Shown here one piece after another: positions 1-9,332 of a DNA stretch of 64,000 nucleotides. The notes under the pieces are model-generated. The model searched no databases. It had not been told where the DNA came from and was given only the letters and a program-made list of their open reading frames with translations. Source of the DNA: Schizochytrium sp. CCTCC M209059 (lineage: Eukaryota > Sar > Bigyra > Thraustochytrida > Thraustochytriidae); assembly GCA_000818945.1 (NCBI GenBank), contig KN805370.1, positions 136,111 to 200,110 of the forward strand. The letters are read 5' to 3'. Within the stretch, counting starts at the first letter, position 1, and each line of letters opens with the position of its first letter. The position numbers and the translations under genes were made by a program.

Positions 1-636
1 GTCGGCGACGCCCGCCGCCGGCCCGGCGCCTCGCGCGCGCTGCGCCCGCGCAGCACTGCCCGCGCGAGACCCTCCCGCGCCCGGCGCCCGCGCCCCTCGC
101 CGCGACCTCGCGCAAGCCGCGCCTCACGGCCAAGCAGAACTGCTTCGCCCTCGACTTGGCCTCGCTCGACGTCGGCCTCGACATTGCGACCGCGAGCAAG
201 CGGAGGGTGGCCTTGGCAAGGCGAGGGGGGACACGAGGCCGGGACCGACGAGGCCCACGCGGCCCACGACGAGGAGGACCACAAACACGCGGAGAGCTTG
301 CGAGAGACTGTCACCGGAGAAGTCCGGCTTTCGTCGACGACGACGCGTAGCGCGGACGTGGGTTCGCAAAGAAGTCGCATAGCATATCCAACCTTCTTCT
401 CGCAGAACGAAGCTCGCGGCGTGCAGGGACCCTGAGTTTGCGCGCTCCGCCAGCAACGAGACAAAGTCCGGTTCTTCGCGTCGGCTTCGATTACGGGGCG
501 AAGTCGATCCTCCTTGGCTGTTGCATTTGCATCGGCGTGTCAAGGGATTTTGCAGCTTGCCACGAAAAATATTCGTTTTTGTTTGTAAAAATATACGTAG
601 GCTAGCGAACGAACATTGCATGGAGTGCGCGTGAGA
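1..636. other. Intergenic / gene-edge sequence, no gene seen
   Basis: The first ~300 bases are very GC-rich with CGC/GCG runs, then composition falls to average and becomes AT-rich just before the first gene. Open frames here are arginine-rich products of GC bias and match no family I recognise. The AT-rich stretch at about 550-610 is a reasonable place for the promoter or 5' leader of the RUS-family gene. Confidence 0.5.
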
Positions 637-1827
637 ATGACTAGGTCTGCGATTGTATTGCACGATGGCGTACAGAAGGGACATGGAACCGCCCCACAGC
701 GGCAAATGATACTGGCATGGATATGGTCACTCTTTGTGCCAGATGGGTATCCTGCAAGCGTTGAGGACGACTATGCGTGGTTCCAGGCATTTGACAGTCT
801 ACAGGGCCTCTGCAGCTACCTTCGAGGCGTCTTGAGCACCAAGGCAATTCTCGCAGGTCTTGGCGTAGGTGCGGATGCAGCAGATGCCATGGCAGCCACG
901 ACCCAGTGGGTATATCGGGATGGCGCTGGCATGCTTGGCGGCCTCTTATTTGCCTGGGTAGGTGGTGGCCGCTTTGATCGAAATGTCAAGGGATGGCGGC
1001 TCTTTGCCGACCTGGCAGTAGACCTCGCCCTCTCTCTCGAATTGCTTTCGCCGCTCATGTGCGCCGCGAACGACCGCACCTGCTTCACAGCGCTCATGTG
1101 CGCAGCCAATGTGCTCAAGGCCATGTGCGGCATCGCAGCGGGAGCAACGCGGGTGGTGATTACAAATCACTTTGCACGCGATGGCAATACTGCCGATGTC
1201 CAGGCCAAGGAGGGGTCGCAAGAGACACTTGTGAACTTAATTGGCATGGCGAGCGGACTCCGCCTCGCTCAGTTCGTTGATGCACATGCCGAATGGGAGT
1301 GGCTTCCGTGGATGGTGTTTGTGGCGCTCACAGCAATCCATGTACTTGCAAACTACTTTGCCGTTCGTGCACTGCACTTACGGCATCTCAACTCGCATCG
1401 CCTCTCGCTGCTACTCTCAGCTTTCGCGTTAGAAAATGACAAGGCAGACATGTCTCCTCGAGCCATCAACGCTCTCGAGCCCGTGGTTGGCAGTGTTTTT
1501 GATCCGCCTTACCGCGTCACAATTGGCGTCGACCCTTCAAATGACGCAAGCGCTCTTGAAGAGCTCTTTTCACACGCATGTGTAGCACTCCCTCCACGAT
1601 CTTCGTGCTTATCTCCACCATGTGAGATCCGAATCGCCCTTGGCGAAGATGCAACTCCCAAAGACATAGTCACCGCAATCGCCAAGGCTGCTCTGGGATC
1701 AGCGCGCTCAGCTAGCGCCTTCGTCGACCGTCTCGATCACCTCGGCTGGCGTCTTTCTCATGTTTACGTACCTGATCTCAAATTTAGGGTGCGCTTTACA
1801 GACAGCACAAAGACAAAGACGAGCTAG
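637..1827 (+). CDS. RUS/DUF647 family membrane protein (ROOT UVB SENSITIVE-like)
   Basis: A 396-residue protein with the DUF647 signature over roughly residues 40-230: the FDSLQGLCSYLRG block, then the glycine-rich QWVYRDGAGMLGGLLFAW block, then hydrophobic helices rich in small residues. The family includes plant RUS1/RUS2 and animal RUSF1 (C16orf58). The plant members act in vitamin B6-linked UV-B sensing and auxin transport; the protist function is unknown. Length is close to the family's usual 400-500 residues, and the C-terminal ~130 residues look like the soluble tail seen in relatives. The frame stays open upstream to a TTG at 616, but the first ATG in frame is at 637 and is preferred. 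The stop is TAG, followed by an AATAAA-like stretch (cctcaataaaaataaatg). Transcribed toward the acidic-repeat gene. Family assignment is firm; subfamily is not. Confidence 0.88.
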   Translation: MTRSAIVLHDGVQKGHGTAPQRQMILAWIWSLFVPDGYPASVEDDYAWFQAFDSLQGLCSYLRGVLSTKAILAGLGVGADAADAMAATTQWVYRDGAGMLGGLLFAWVGGGRFDRNVKGWRLFADLAVDLALSLELLSPLMCAANDRTCFTALMCAANVLKAMCGIAAGATRVVITNHFARDGNTADVQAKEGSQETLVNLIGMASGLRLAQFVDAHAEWEWLPWMVFVALTAIHVLANYFAVRALHLRHLNSHRLSLLLSAFALENDKADMSPRAINALEPVVGSVFDPPYRVTIGVDPSNDASALEELFSHACVALPPRSSCLSPPCEIRIALGEDATPKDIVTAIAKAALGSARSASAFVDRLDHLGWRLSHVYVPDLKFRVRFTDSTKTKTS

Positions 1828-2505
1828 CTGTCTGACTGAACCTCAATAAAAATAAATGTTGACACCATCTTGCTCACAGAGAGGTAATTTGCTGTGCGAG
1901 ACGGACAGGGGAAGTGCTGTCCGTACTCATTCTCTGCTTGGCTGGAACGTCATTCGCGATTATACGCACAGTGGGGAGATGACATCCTTGCAATCTGTCG
2001 GCTCTGCATCGCTGTTGACGACGGGAATCCATAAAGATGCAAGAAAGAACAAGAACAAGACCAAGGTTTTTCCAACGCAAGAGCTCTCGAAGTACGCAAC
2101 CGCGCGCGCTTTATCCTCGCACTGTAAAGTCAATACGCGGACGTTAACAGTGGCAGGTCAACTTCCTGCCCTGCTCTGCCCTGCAGATCGACAGCGCGTC
2201 CAAACCGTCAGTCGCTTAATCGATCAACAGTCCACGATCTCGATCTCACCGACGCGCTGCTCTTGTCGCTCGCGCGGACGCTTACGCGCGATCGCTGCTG
2301 CAGGAGGATCACCCGGCCAGGGCATCGCCACGGGCACGCACACGAGCATAGCTCGCCTCGACGGAGTCGGTGGCGAGCTGGGTGGGGCGCATCGAACGGA
2401 TCGCCACGGCCGCCTGGCAGCAAAGGACTCGCGGCAACGGCGACGCTGGCCGCTACGGAGACGCATTGTTTGGCAAGTAGTATCAAGGGCTAGACTACTA
2501 TCACC
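1828..2505. other. Intergenic region with probable 3' end and promoter
   Basis: No family-like coding sequence is seen. An AATAAA sits directly after the RUS-family stop (about 1843-1856) and could be its polyadenylation signal. The last 30 bases before the next ATG hold a split GTAGTA ... TACTAC pair (2477-2500), a motif that recurs near other gene starts in this window. Confidence 0.45.
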
Positions 2506-5500
2506 ATGAGCTTTGAGGTGCTCGCCGAAGAGCCCAATGTCGTCGGAAGTGCTGCTACTGCCGACGACGAGAAAAAGCGACGACGCAAGCGAAAGAAGTC
2601 CAAGAAGAAAAAGGGTTCTCGAGATGGAAAGGCCGTGGAGGAATTTTGCATGGAGGCTGGATTCACGGAGGACGAGGTCGCGTTTGGTCGTGTAGAAATG
2701 GAGGAGCGAGGACTTGCTGCTGACAACCCAGAGATCGTCAAAATCTACCTTGAGACCAAACGCAAGCGTCTCGAAGAGCACCGTTTGGCAGCCTTGTCGC
2801 GCGACTCAAATCCAGCACCACGCGCCTCGGCATCAGCAACGGCACCGGCATCGGTAGCGGTATCGGCACCAGCATCGGTACCGGCACCGACATCGGAGCC
2901 TGCTCAACCTGTAGTTTCAGCATCTCATCCGATTCCATTGCCGAGTCCAGCACCGTCCATGTCAAATTCGTCGCCGCCACCAGCTCCCGCTCCGGTCCCA
3001 GCGACTTCATCAGCATCAGTACCAGCACCAACACCTCTGCCCACAAGCACTCGCGATCGTCTTCTTGCTGTCATGGATAACGTCAAAGAGGTGAGTGTCG
3101 TACTAGACGGCATGATTATGTGGCTGCAGACTGCCGGCGACCAAGAGCGCGTTGTGCTTTGTGAGCACGACGTTTTGACCAAGCTCTTCACGCTGATCAT
3201 GTCGTCGATCGCTTCTTCTCCGGATCCACTCGCTCACGCCTCGCTCACTGCGCTCAAGCGTCAGCTCGGTGGCCTTCTCGACAACCTCCTTCAGGTGACT
3301 TCGGGGACGCTCGCGGAAAGCGCCGGGTCTCTCATTGACGCTGCCAGCCACCTGCGCGGCGCTAGCGATGCTATCGACGCTATGGCCAATGTCGCAGCGC
3401 TTGCCATCTCTCAACATGCGACCAAAGCCTCGGCCCCTGACGTTGCAAGTCATGCAGGAGACGTGAACGTGGCCCCTGCGAGTATTTCCAGTCTCCCTGA
3501 GGGCGAGAACGTGCTCACTCAACTTGAACAAAGTTTGCTTCCGGCCGTGCCTCGTGGCGACAAGCTTGTTGTCCAAACAGGTGGCGAGCGCCTTAGTCCC
3601 GGCGAGGTAGGGCGACTCTTCAGACTCCGGGATACCGGCAAGCGCGCAGCAGAGGTTGCTGCCCGCTGCGTGGAGTTTGCCAAGGCCAAGAGCACCGATG
3701 CAACGTCCGAGCATACTCCGGGTACTGACCATCTGCATAACTTCGTGCAACAATTCCACGAGGAGGCCCAGAGCACAGCGCAGAATGCTTGTGCCGCGCA
3801 AAGCAATCTACTGGCTTTTGCAAAGGCTGAGCAAGATGCGGAGGGCCCTGATCCCGAATCTGTTCGAGCTGCCGCCAAAGAGGAACTTGCCGTTCTCAAG
3901 GCGGAACGCGCCAAGCTTGCCGCGGAGCTCGCAAGACTCGATGAGCGTATCGCGGCATCGTCAAGCTCGTTGCGGGCGCTCGACGAGCAGATTTCAAGCG
4001 ACAAGGCATCCGCCGAAGCACAACTCGAGACGCTTCGCTCGCAAGCAAAGTCTGCCGCGACGCTCGCACAAGATGCGCAGCAGAGACTTGCCGCAGCCAC
4101 CCGTATGCAGCGCTTCGGAGCAGACCTCTCATCTATTCTGCGAACTTGCAGTGCCCCTGCAACCCCAGCCAACGAAGTTGTACAGTGGACCACAAGAGCT
4201 TCGCTTGCTATGGACAGGTATCTGGCCGTTGAGGCTGCATGCACTTCGTTCATCAGGGCTCGTGTGCAAGGTGCCGAGGCGCGCATCACCGAATTTGAGA
4301 CCAAGGCGTCAAACCTGAATTCAATTGGCATGCAAACTCTTGCAGATGAGGCTGCCTCACGATGCGAACAGGAGCGAAAGCACAAAGCGGAAGACGAGGC
4401 GACGCTGGAAGCGCTCAAGTCCGCCGCACAGACTCTGGCTGCTTCAATCCCAAAACTGATCGACAGCGACCTTCCTTTGTCTGCTGTTTCTGCGCTGCAC
4501 CGTTGCAAGGACCATCTTGAGAAGATTGGCCTTCAAATCGACCTGTCGAGCTTGCCATCTGCATCGACTTTACAGGAATCGATGTCTGGCAAGAAAGCTC
4601 GGCTCCAACCTCCTCCATCCAGCCCTCTGAAAGTCGAGCAAGCAGCCGCGCCAGCCGCTCCCAAATCGTCGTGGTCAGGATGGGGTAAACCTCCTCAATC
4701 CATGGCTCAGGGGCTCTCGATGCGTGAAATTCTTGCTCAGGAAAGCGCGGGCAACCTTGATGACGGCGCAAAAGACCCGAAGGAGCCGCCAGTTCAAACT
4801 GAAGACGTAGCATCAACCTCAAGCGGCGAGGTCAAGCCTGTGGGTAGTAGGCCCGAGGCAGAATCAGGTCAACTTATCAAGGACGATGTCAAGGTCAATG
4901 ACGATGTTCTCAAGCATGTAAATGAAAACGATGCTGACATCGTTGCATCTTCGGACCAAACCACAAACACTCAATCTGATGGCGTGTCCGGTGAGGAGAA
5001 GGCGTCAAAGACCGATGGCGAGAAAAGTGAGTTTGACGCTGCTGCCATCGCCAGCGATGCCGATGCCGACGTCGAATCTGAGGCAGATGCGGCAGATAAC
5101 GTCGAATCCGAAGCGAACGTCGATGCTGCAGCAAATGTCGAAGTCTTCTCTGCTGATGACAATAACAATGCTGCCGCGGATCCACAGACGGATGCTACCA
5201 CTGGCGATGCCGATGCCGACGTCGAATCTGAGGCAGATGCGGCAGATAACGTCGAATCCGAAGCGAACGTCGATGCTGCAGCAAATGTCGAAGTTTCCTC
5301 TGCTGATGACAATAACAATGCTGCCGCGGATCCACAGACGGATGCTACCACTGGCGATGCCGATGCTGGCGTCGAATCCATGTCAGATGCGGCAGATAAC
5401 GTCGAATCCGAAGCGAACGTCGATGCTGCAGCAAATGTCGAAGTCTCCTCTGCTGATGACAATAACAATGCTGACGCGGATCCGCAGACGGATGCTGCCA

Positions 5501-6255
5501 CTGGTGATGCCGATGCCGACGTCGAATCCGTGGCAGGTGCGGCAGATAACGTCGAATCCGAAGCGAACGTCGATGCTGCAGCAAATGTCGAAGTGTCCTC
5601 TGTTGACGCCGAATCTAGCTCTGGTACCGGTGCTGAGAACGTCGAGGCTGACACTGACAAGGACGATGGCGTTGACATCAGTCCTGACGCTGATCCCGAG
5701 AGTATTGCTTGCAAGCAGGAGCCTCCTTTCGCGTCTGATCATAGCAAAGCAGACACTCTGAGCGACAATTTTGACGGGTCGAGTGCTAACGCATTGGTGG
5801 CTAATGCAAACGGGATTGAGAGTGCCAGTGTAGAGACAGAATGCGACCAGGAGGATGAACAAAAGCCATCCCCAGAGACTGAGCTTGATCAAAATGCGAG
5901 CGGAATTGACAACGCGACGGCCGCCGATCAGAGCGAGGAGGCCTTATCCGCAAAGGCTGCTGGTGGCGGCATTCGAGACGAGGCGGGAAGTGAGGAGACC
6001 CCGGAAACCCCAAGTCGCGATAATGCAGAGAATGAAAAGGAGAACAACCAAGCTGGAGTCGTCAGCGCCGTGGACACATCCGAAAAAGACCGCAACGGAG
6101 AAAGCAAATCTGACAGTCTTGTCGGCAAGAGGGAAGAGGGTCCCGCAGATGACGAGGAGGGCCCTGCAGAGGACTTGGAGCCCAAGCAAGGAGGCGTCCC
6201 GAGACGGGGCGTCAGCAGGGGCGATGAAGAAGAGGAGGATGCGAACCTCGATTGA
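2506..6255 (+). CDS. Large acidic, coiled-coil protein with 50-residue tandem repeats (unrecognised)
   Basis: A 1249-residue protein that I do not recognise. In order: a strongly basic lysine/arginine cluster at about residues 24-45 that could be a nuclear localisation signal; a short folded-looking segment (about 45-95); a Pro/Ala/Ser linker of near-perfect PAPAS-type repeats (about 100-180); helical segments; a long heptad-rich coiled coil (about 445-660); then an acidic, low-complexity C-terminal third. That third contains four copies of a 50-residue Asp/Ala/Glu-rich repeat (about 850-1030) and ends in a Glu/Asp-rich tail. The start ATG lies in a good context (tcaccATGa). The gene converges with the LRR gene, whose stop lies 108 bases beyond. 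The basic N-terminus and acidic tail suggest a nuclear or scaffold protein, but that is only inference. Confidence 0.75.
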   Translation: MSFEVLAEEPNVVGSAATADDEKKRRRKRKKSKKKKGSRDGKAVEEFCMEAGFTEDEVAFGRVEMEERGLAADNPEIVKIYLETKRKRLEEHRLAALSRDSNPAPRASASATAPASVAVSAPASVPAPTSEPAQPVVSASHPIPLPSPAPSMSNSSPPPAPAPVPATSSASVPAPTPLPTSTRDRLLAVMDNVKEVSVVLDGMIMWLQTAGDQERVVLCEHDVLTKLFTLIMSSIASSPDPLAHASLTALKRQLGGLLDNLLQVTSGTLAESAGSLIDAASHLRGASDAIDAMANVAALAISQHATKASAPDVASHAGDVNVAPASISSLPEGENVLTQLEQSLLPAVPRGDKLVVQTGGERLSPGEVGRLFRLRDTGKRAAEVAARCVEFAKAKSTDATSEHTPGTDHLHNFVQQFHEEAQSTAQNACAAQSNLLAFAKAEQDAEGPDPESVRAAAKEELAVLKAERAKLAAELARLDERIAASSSSLRALDEQISSDKASAEAQLETLRSQAKSAATLAQDAQQRLAAATRMQRFGADLSSILRTCSAPATPANEVVQWTTRASLAMDRYLAVEAACTSFIRARVQGAEARITEFETKASNLNSIGMQTLADEAASRCEQERKHKAEDEATLEALKSAAQTLAASIPKLIDSDLPLSAVSALHRCKDHLEKIGLQIDLSSLPSASTLQESMSGKKARLQPPPSSPLKVEQAAAPAAPKSSWSGWGKPPQSMAQGLSMREILAQESAGNLDDGAKDPKEPPVQTEDVASTSSGEVKPVGSRPEAESGQLIKDDVKVNDDVLKHVNENDADIVASSDQTTNTQSDGVSGEEKASKTDGEKSEFDAAAIASDADADVESEADAADNVESEANVDAAANVEVFSADDNNNAAADPQTDATTGDADADVESEADAADNVESEANVDAAANVEVSSADDNNNAAADPQTDATTGDADAGVESMSDAADNVESEANVDAAANVEVSSADDNNNADADPQTDAATGDADADVESVAGAADNVESEANVDAAANVEVSSVDAESSSGTGAENVEADTDKDDGVDISPDADPESIACKQEPPFASDHSKADTLSDNFDGSSANALVANANGIESASVETECDQEDEQKPSPETELDQNASGIDNATAADQSEEALSAKAAGGGIRDEAGSEETPETPSRDNAENEKENNQAGVVSAVDTSEKDRNGESKSDSLVGKREEGPADDEEGPAEDLEPKQGGVPRRGVSRGDEEEEDANLD
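5059..5600 (+). repeat. 150-bp in-frame tandem repeat, about 3.6 copies
   Basis: The marker sequence gtcgaat(c/t) recurs at 5071, 5221, 5371 and 5521, giving an exact period of 150 bases (50 codons). Copies are about 95% identical at the DNA level and differ mainly by single substitutions, so the array expanded or was homogenised recently. It lies within the acidic C-terminal part of the 2506-6255 gene and keeps its frame. Confidence 0.92.
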
Positions 6256-6363
6256 TTTGGGCGCATTTCCATTCGCAAACAGGTAAGAATATAAACCCAA
6301 ACTTACCCTCCCCCCCCCCCAAAAAAACACATACAAACACACACAAAAGAAAAGCAATTTTAT

Positions 6364-8493
6364 TCACACAGATGATTGCAGGATGCGTTCCTGCTTGTGC
6401 TTTTGTAAGTCAATGTCAGCCCTAACGTTGATAACTTGCTGGTGCAAGTCAGCTGCACGCTCGTCAATGGCTTCAATCTGTAAAGCCGTGTCTGGGTCAA
6501 GCTGATTGAAAACGCGATCGTCGTATTGCGTAAGAATAGTTTGCGTCCTTTGCTCAATCTTGGCGAGCTTTTCTTCGACCCGAGATGGTACACCGTCGGC
6601 AGCTTTGGTGAACTTGGCGCGAATACTTTGCACGAGATTCTCGAGACCCGGGTCGCGTGCGAGCGTGGAGACAGGCTCTTGCTCATCGGCCCGCTTGATG
6701 CTCGAGAGAACGAGGTAGACACGGGGTGCAAAGAGGTCTGCAAATTGGCGACTCGCCACAAATAACGACGCTGAGGCGCGAACGACTGGCTGATGGTCGG
6801 CGAGCTCCAGCGCGTCCGAAGACGTGTCGAGAGGTGAAGATTCTGGAAGATTTTCTAGATCTTGGTCGTGGTAAAAGGCGCATTGCAGCACGCGATATAA
6901 GCCCGTCATCTCAGTAGCGACGCCAGTCTGTCGCGCCGCGACCCGAGGGTTGGGAGAAAAGTATATGTGCGACCCCAAAGCGCCCAGGCCGTGGGTTAGA
7001 GCTCTTTTCAGTGTAACGAGATCGGGAACACCGACATATACGATGGAAGCCGTGGCCGGATCCTTGCGTGCCCAGAGCTCACGCCACAGTGTCGCGTTGA
7101 AAATCTTGACAGCCCTATAGATTCGCAAACGCACTGACATCGATTGTCTCGTGTCAGCTTTGCCGCTTGTAATCTCGTCCGTGTCACTCTCGCTCCTTAC
7201 GTCAAGTTCGCGAGTTTGCCCTGAAGCTTCTTCGTTCTGTTGCGCCTCTGCAACGGTAGCAGCAAGAGCATTGAGTTCGGGTGGAACGCTCGTTGATGCA
7301 GGCATGCTCGTGGCGTCGCCGTACAGCATTTGAACAGCGACCCGTTTGACGACAACCCCGGAATCGTCAGTGACGCCTTGCATGACTTCAGCCATTGCAA
7401 CCGACTCGTGAAGCTCGAGACGCGCCCGGCGCGAGAGTTGCGCAAACGCCTTTTCCTCTTGCTCAATCGTAGCTCTCTCCTCTTCGATGAGAGCCTCAAG
7501 TAGCTCGCGGTGCTGTTTTCTGGCCTTGAGCAGTTCGCTCTTGAGATGTTCAAAGTTCTGATCCCTGAGCCGCAGCTGGCGCATGCGCTCGGCGTGAACT
7601 TTCTCTCGGCCTTTAGTGACGACCTCTTGCAGTTTAGCGAATTGCCCGAGAAGCTGCTCTTTCAAGTCCTCGGCTTCCCTGACGCTCTTGAGCCTAGCAA
7701 GCTCAATTGAGCGCAACTCGTCTTTGTGCTGGCGCTGTAGTTCGTCGACTTTGTCGTGAAAGTCAAGCTGGCGTTGTAGAAAGGTGTCCTCGGCGCGTGC
7801 GCGGTCATTGTCTTCGACACGTTCGTCGTCCAGCTCGTGTAGCGTCTTGAGGACACAGATGGCAAAAGAGCGATAATTCTCCTGGTACACAACGGGACAG
7901 GCTCCAAAGAGCGCGCTTTGCATTTTCAGATTCCGAAGCTGTGGTAACACCGACAGTCTCTCAAGTTCTTTGAGCCTTGAAACCCGGTTACGCGAGAGAT
8001 CGAGGTCACGAAGGTACGTGTTTCCTGCGAGACCACCGAGTTCGCGAATTAGATTTCCTTGTACGCAGAGCTCGCGGAGGTCGGTGAGATTTTCGAGATT
8101 CTCGAGGCGTTCAATGCGATTTTCCGCGAGCCACAGGCGTCGTAGTCGTGGGCAGCGTTCGAGGTTTTCGATTTTAGAAATCCCGCATCGTGTGACGTAA
8201 AGCTCTGTTAGATTCGGCAAGGCATTAAGATGCTCGAGTTTGCGAACGCTCGGTTGTTTCGATAGAGTCAGTGACCGGAGCGTGGCTCCGAGACATCGCA
8301 AATTGGGCACGCGCTCTAACCGAGTGTCGATGAGCGTTATTTTCTGGACACTCTTGAGCTCTTCAAAGTGCTGTGAAGCCGAGGTGTCGGTGAAGATCAC
8401 CTCGAGCTGCTGCAGCCTGCTGGGGTCTTCGTCGGCGCCGCAGGCCTCTTCCACAAAGTTGGCCGCTGTCGCGGCGATCTCGACGTCCGCCAT
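6364..8493 (-). CDS. LRRC9-like leucine-rich repeat / coiled-coil protein with degenerate ART-like domain
   Basis: A 709-residue protein. Residues ~30-190 hold about seven SDS22-type leucine-rich repeats (LRRLWLAENRIERLENLE; LRDLDLSRNRVSRLKELE), closed by an LRR-cap-like segment. Residues ~215-370 are a charged coiled coil. Residues ~450-640 resemble an ADP-ribosyltransferase (PARP) fold: an N-terminal YRAVKIFNATLWRELW helix, YVGV where PARPs have FHGT, and GSHIYFSPNPRVAA where PARPs have GxGIYFA. The last ~100 residues are again coiled coil. The architecture recalls LRRC9, a ciliary axoneme-associated LRR protein, though human LRRC9 is about twice as long. The open frame starts at a TTG at 8514; the first ATG in frame (8493) is preferred. 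LRR assignment is sure; the ART-like call is inference from motif spacing. Confidence 0.75.
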   Translation of the reverse strand: MADVEIAATAANFVEEACGADEDPSRLQQLEVIFTDTSASQHFEELKSVQKITLIDTRLERVPNLRCLGATLRSLTLSKQPSVRKLEHLNALPNLTELYVTRCGISKIENLERCPRLRRLWLAENRIERLENLENLTDLRELCVQGNLIRELGGLAGNTYLRDLDLSRNRVSRLKELERLSVLPQLRNLKMQSALFGACPVVYQENYRSFAICVLKTLHELDDERVEDNDRARAEDTFLQRQLDFHDKVDELQRQHKDELRSIELARLKSVREAEDLKEQLLGQFAKLQEVVTKGREKVHAERMRQLRLRDQNFEHLKSELLKARKQHRELLEALIEEERATIEQEEKAFAQLSRRARLELHESVAMAEVMQGVTDDSGVVVKRVAVQMLYGDATSMPASTSVPPELNALAATVAEAQQNEEASGQTRELDVRSESDTDEITSGKADTRQSMSVRLRIYRAVKIFNATLWRELWARKDPATASIVYVGVPDLVTLKRALTHGLGALGSHIYFSPNPRVAARQTGVATEMTGLYRVLQCAFYHDQDLENLPESSPLDTSSDALELADHQPVVRASASLFVASRQFADLFAPRVYLVLSSIKRADEQEPVSTLARDPGLENLVQSIRAKFTKAADGVPSRVEEKLAKIEQRTQTILTQYDDRVFNQLDPDTALQIEAIDERAADLHQQVINVRADIDLQKHKQERILQSSV

Positions 8494-9332
8494 TTGCAAG
8501 TTGGCAGAGAGCAAGGCAGACCACGCACGCCGCCAAGAGCCTCTGCGAAAGCTGCCTCGGCCGCGCGGGCTACACGCGCGACGTGCTGGTGCAATAAGGG
8601 GTCTTAGGCGGCTTTCCTCGGCCTAGCAACGCCACGGGTGAGCGCTTTTGGGCTGTCGCGATGATGTCAGTATACTACTAACCACCTACTTACTACAGGG
8701 GACTCCGATTGTAACGGCAAGGAAGATGAAGGGAGAGGGAGCTGAGGAGCACTGCGACGTGTTGGGACGCATGGGGATGGGTCGGGATGATTTGGGTCGA
8801 GCATGCCCGTGCATCGCATTAGCGTGGCACTACTCGTGACGCTGCAGACCGTGTTCGTCATGGCAAAGAATTTGGCACAAATGTATAGCATAAGAAAGAC
8901 TTGCAGATAGGCTAGTGGAATACTGCGACGATGTATGAAAATACCGACCTCAGTTCTCGGCCTCCAGCAAGAGCAATAGCGCCAGCAAGCAGCAAGATTG
9001 ACAACAGGTGCAGCCAAGCAAATCAGAGCAGTAAACGAGAAAAGAAGGAAAAGAAAAGAAAAGAAAAGAAAAGAAAAGAAAAGAAAAGGAACAAATAACT
9101 TTGGGGAAAAAAGGAAAACGTATACAACGAAAAGAAAAGGTTATGCATCATCGTGGTCATGGGGTATGGAGAGCACGCTGACTTTTTGGAAAAGATTAAT
9201 TCGTGCGAAAAGAAAAAAAGAGTTGTCCATCCCCGAATTTGAAGAAAAAAGAACACGAGCACACAGAGAAAAGACGCGAAACGATACGTCCCATGTCTGT
9301 GTGGGAATGTGTGCGCGTGCGCACGTGGAAAT
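8494..9332. other. Intergenic region upstream of the LRR gene and downstream of the Myb gene
   Basis: No coding sequence is supported. It contains TATACTACTAACC at about 8672, which may belong to the LRR gene's promoter region, and a purine-rich (AAAAG)n tract that produces long but meaningless open frames on both strands. The Myb gene's 3' untranslated region should lie in the right-hand part. Confidence 0.5.
9049..9088. repeat. (AAAAG)n microsatellite
   Basis: About eight consecutive AAAAG units, flanked by further purine-rich sequence up to about 9260. Confidence 0.9.
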
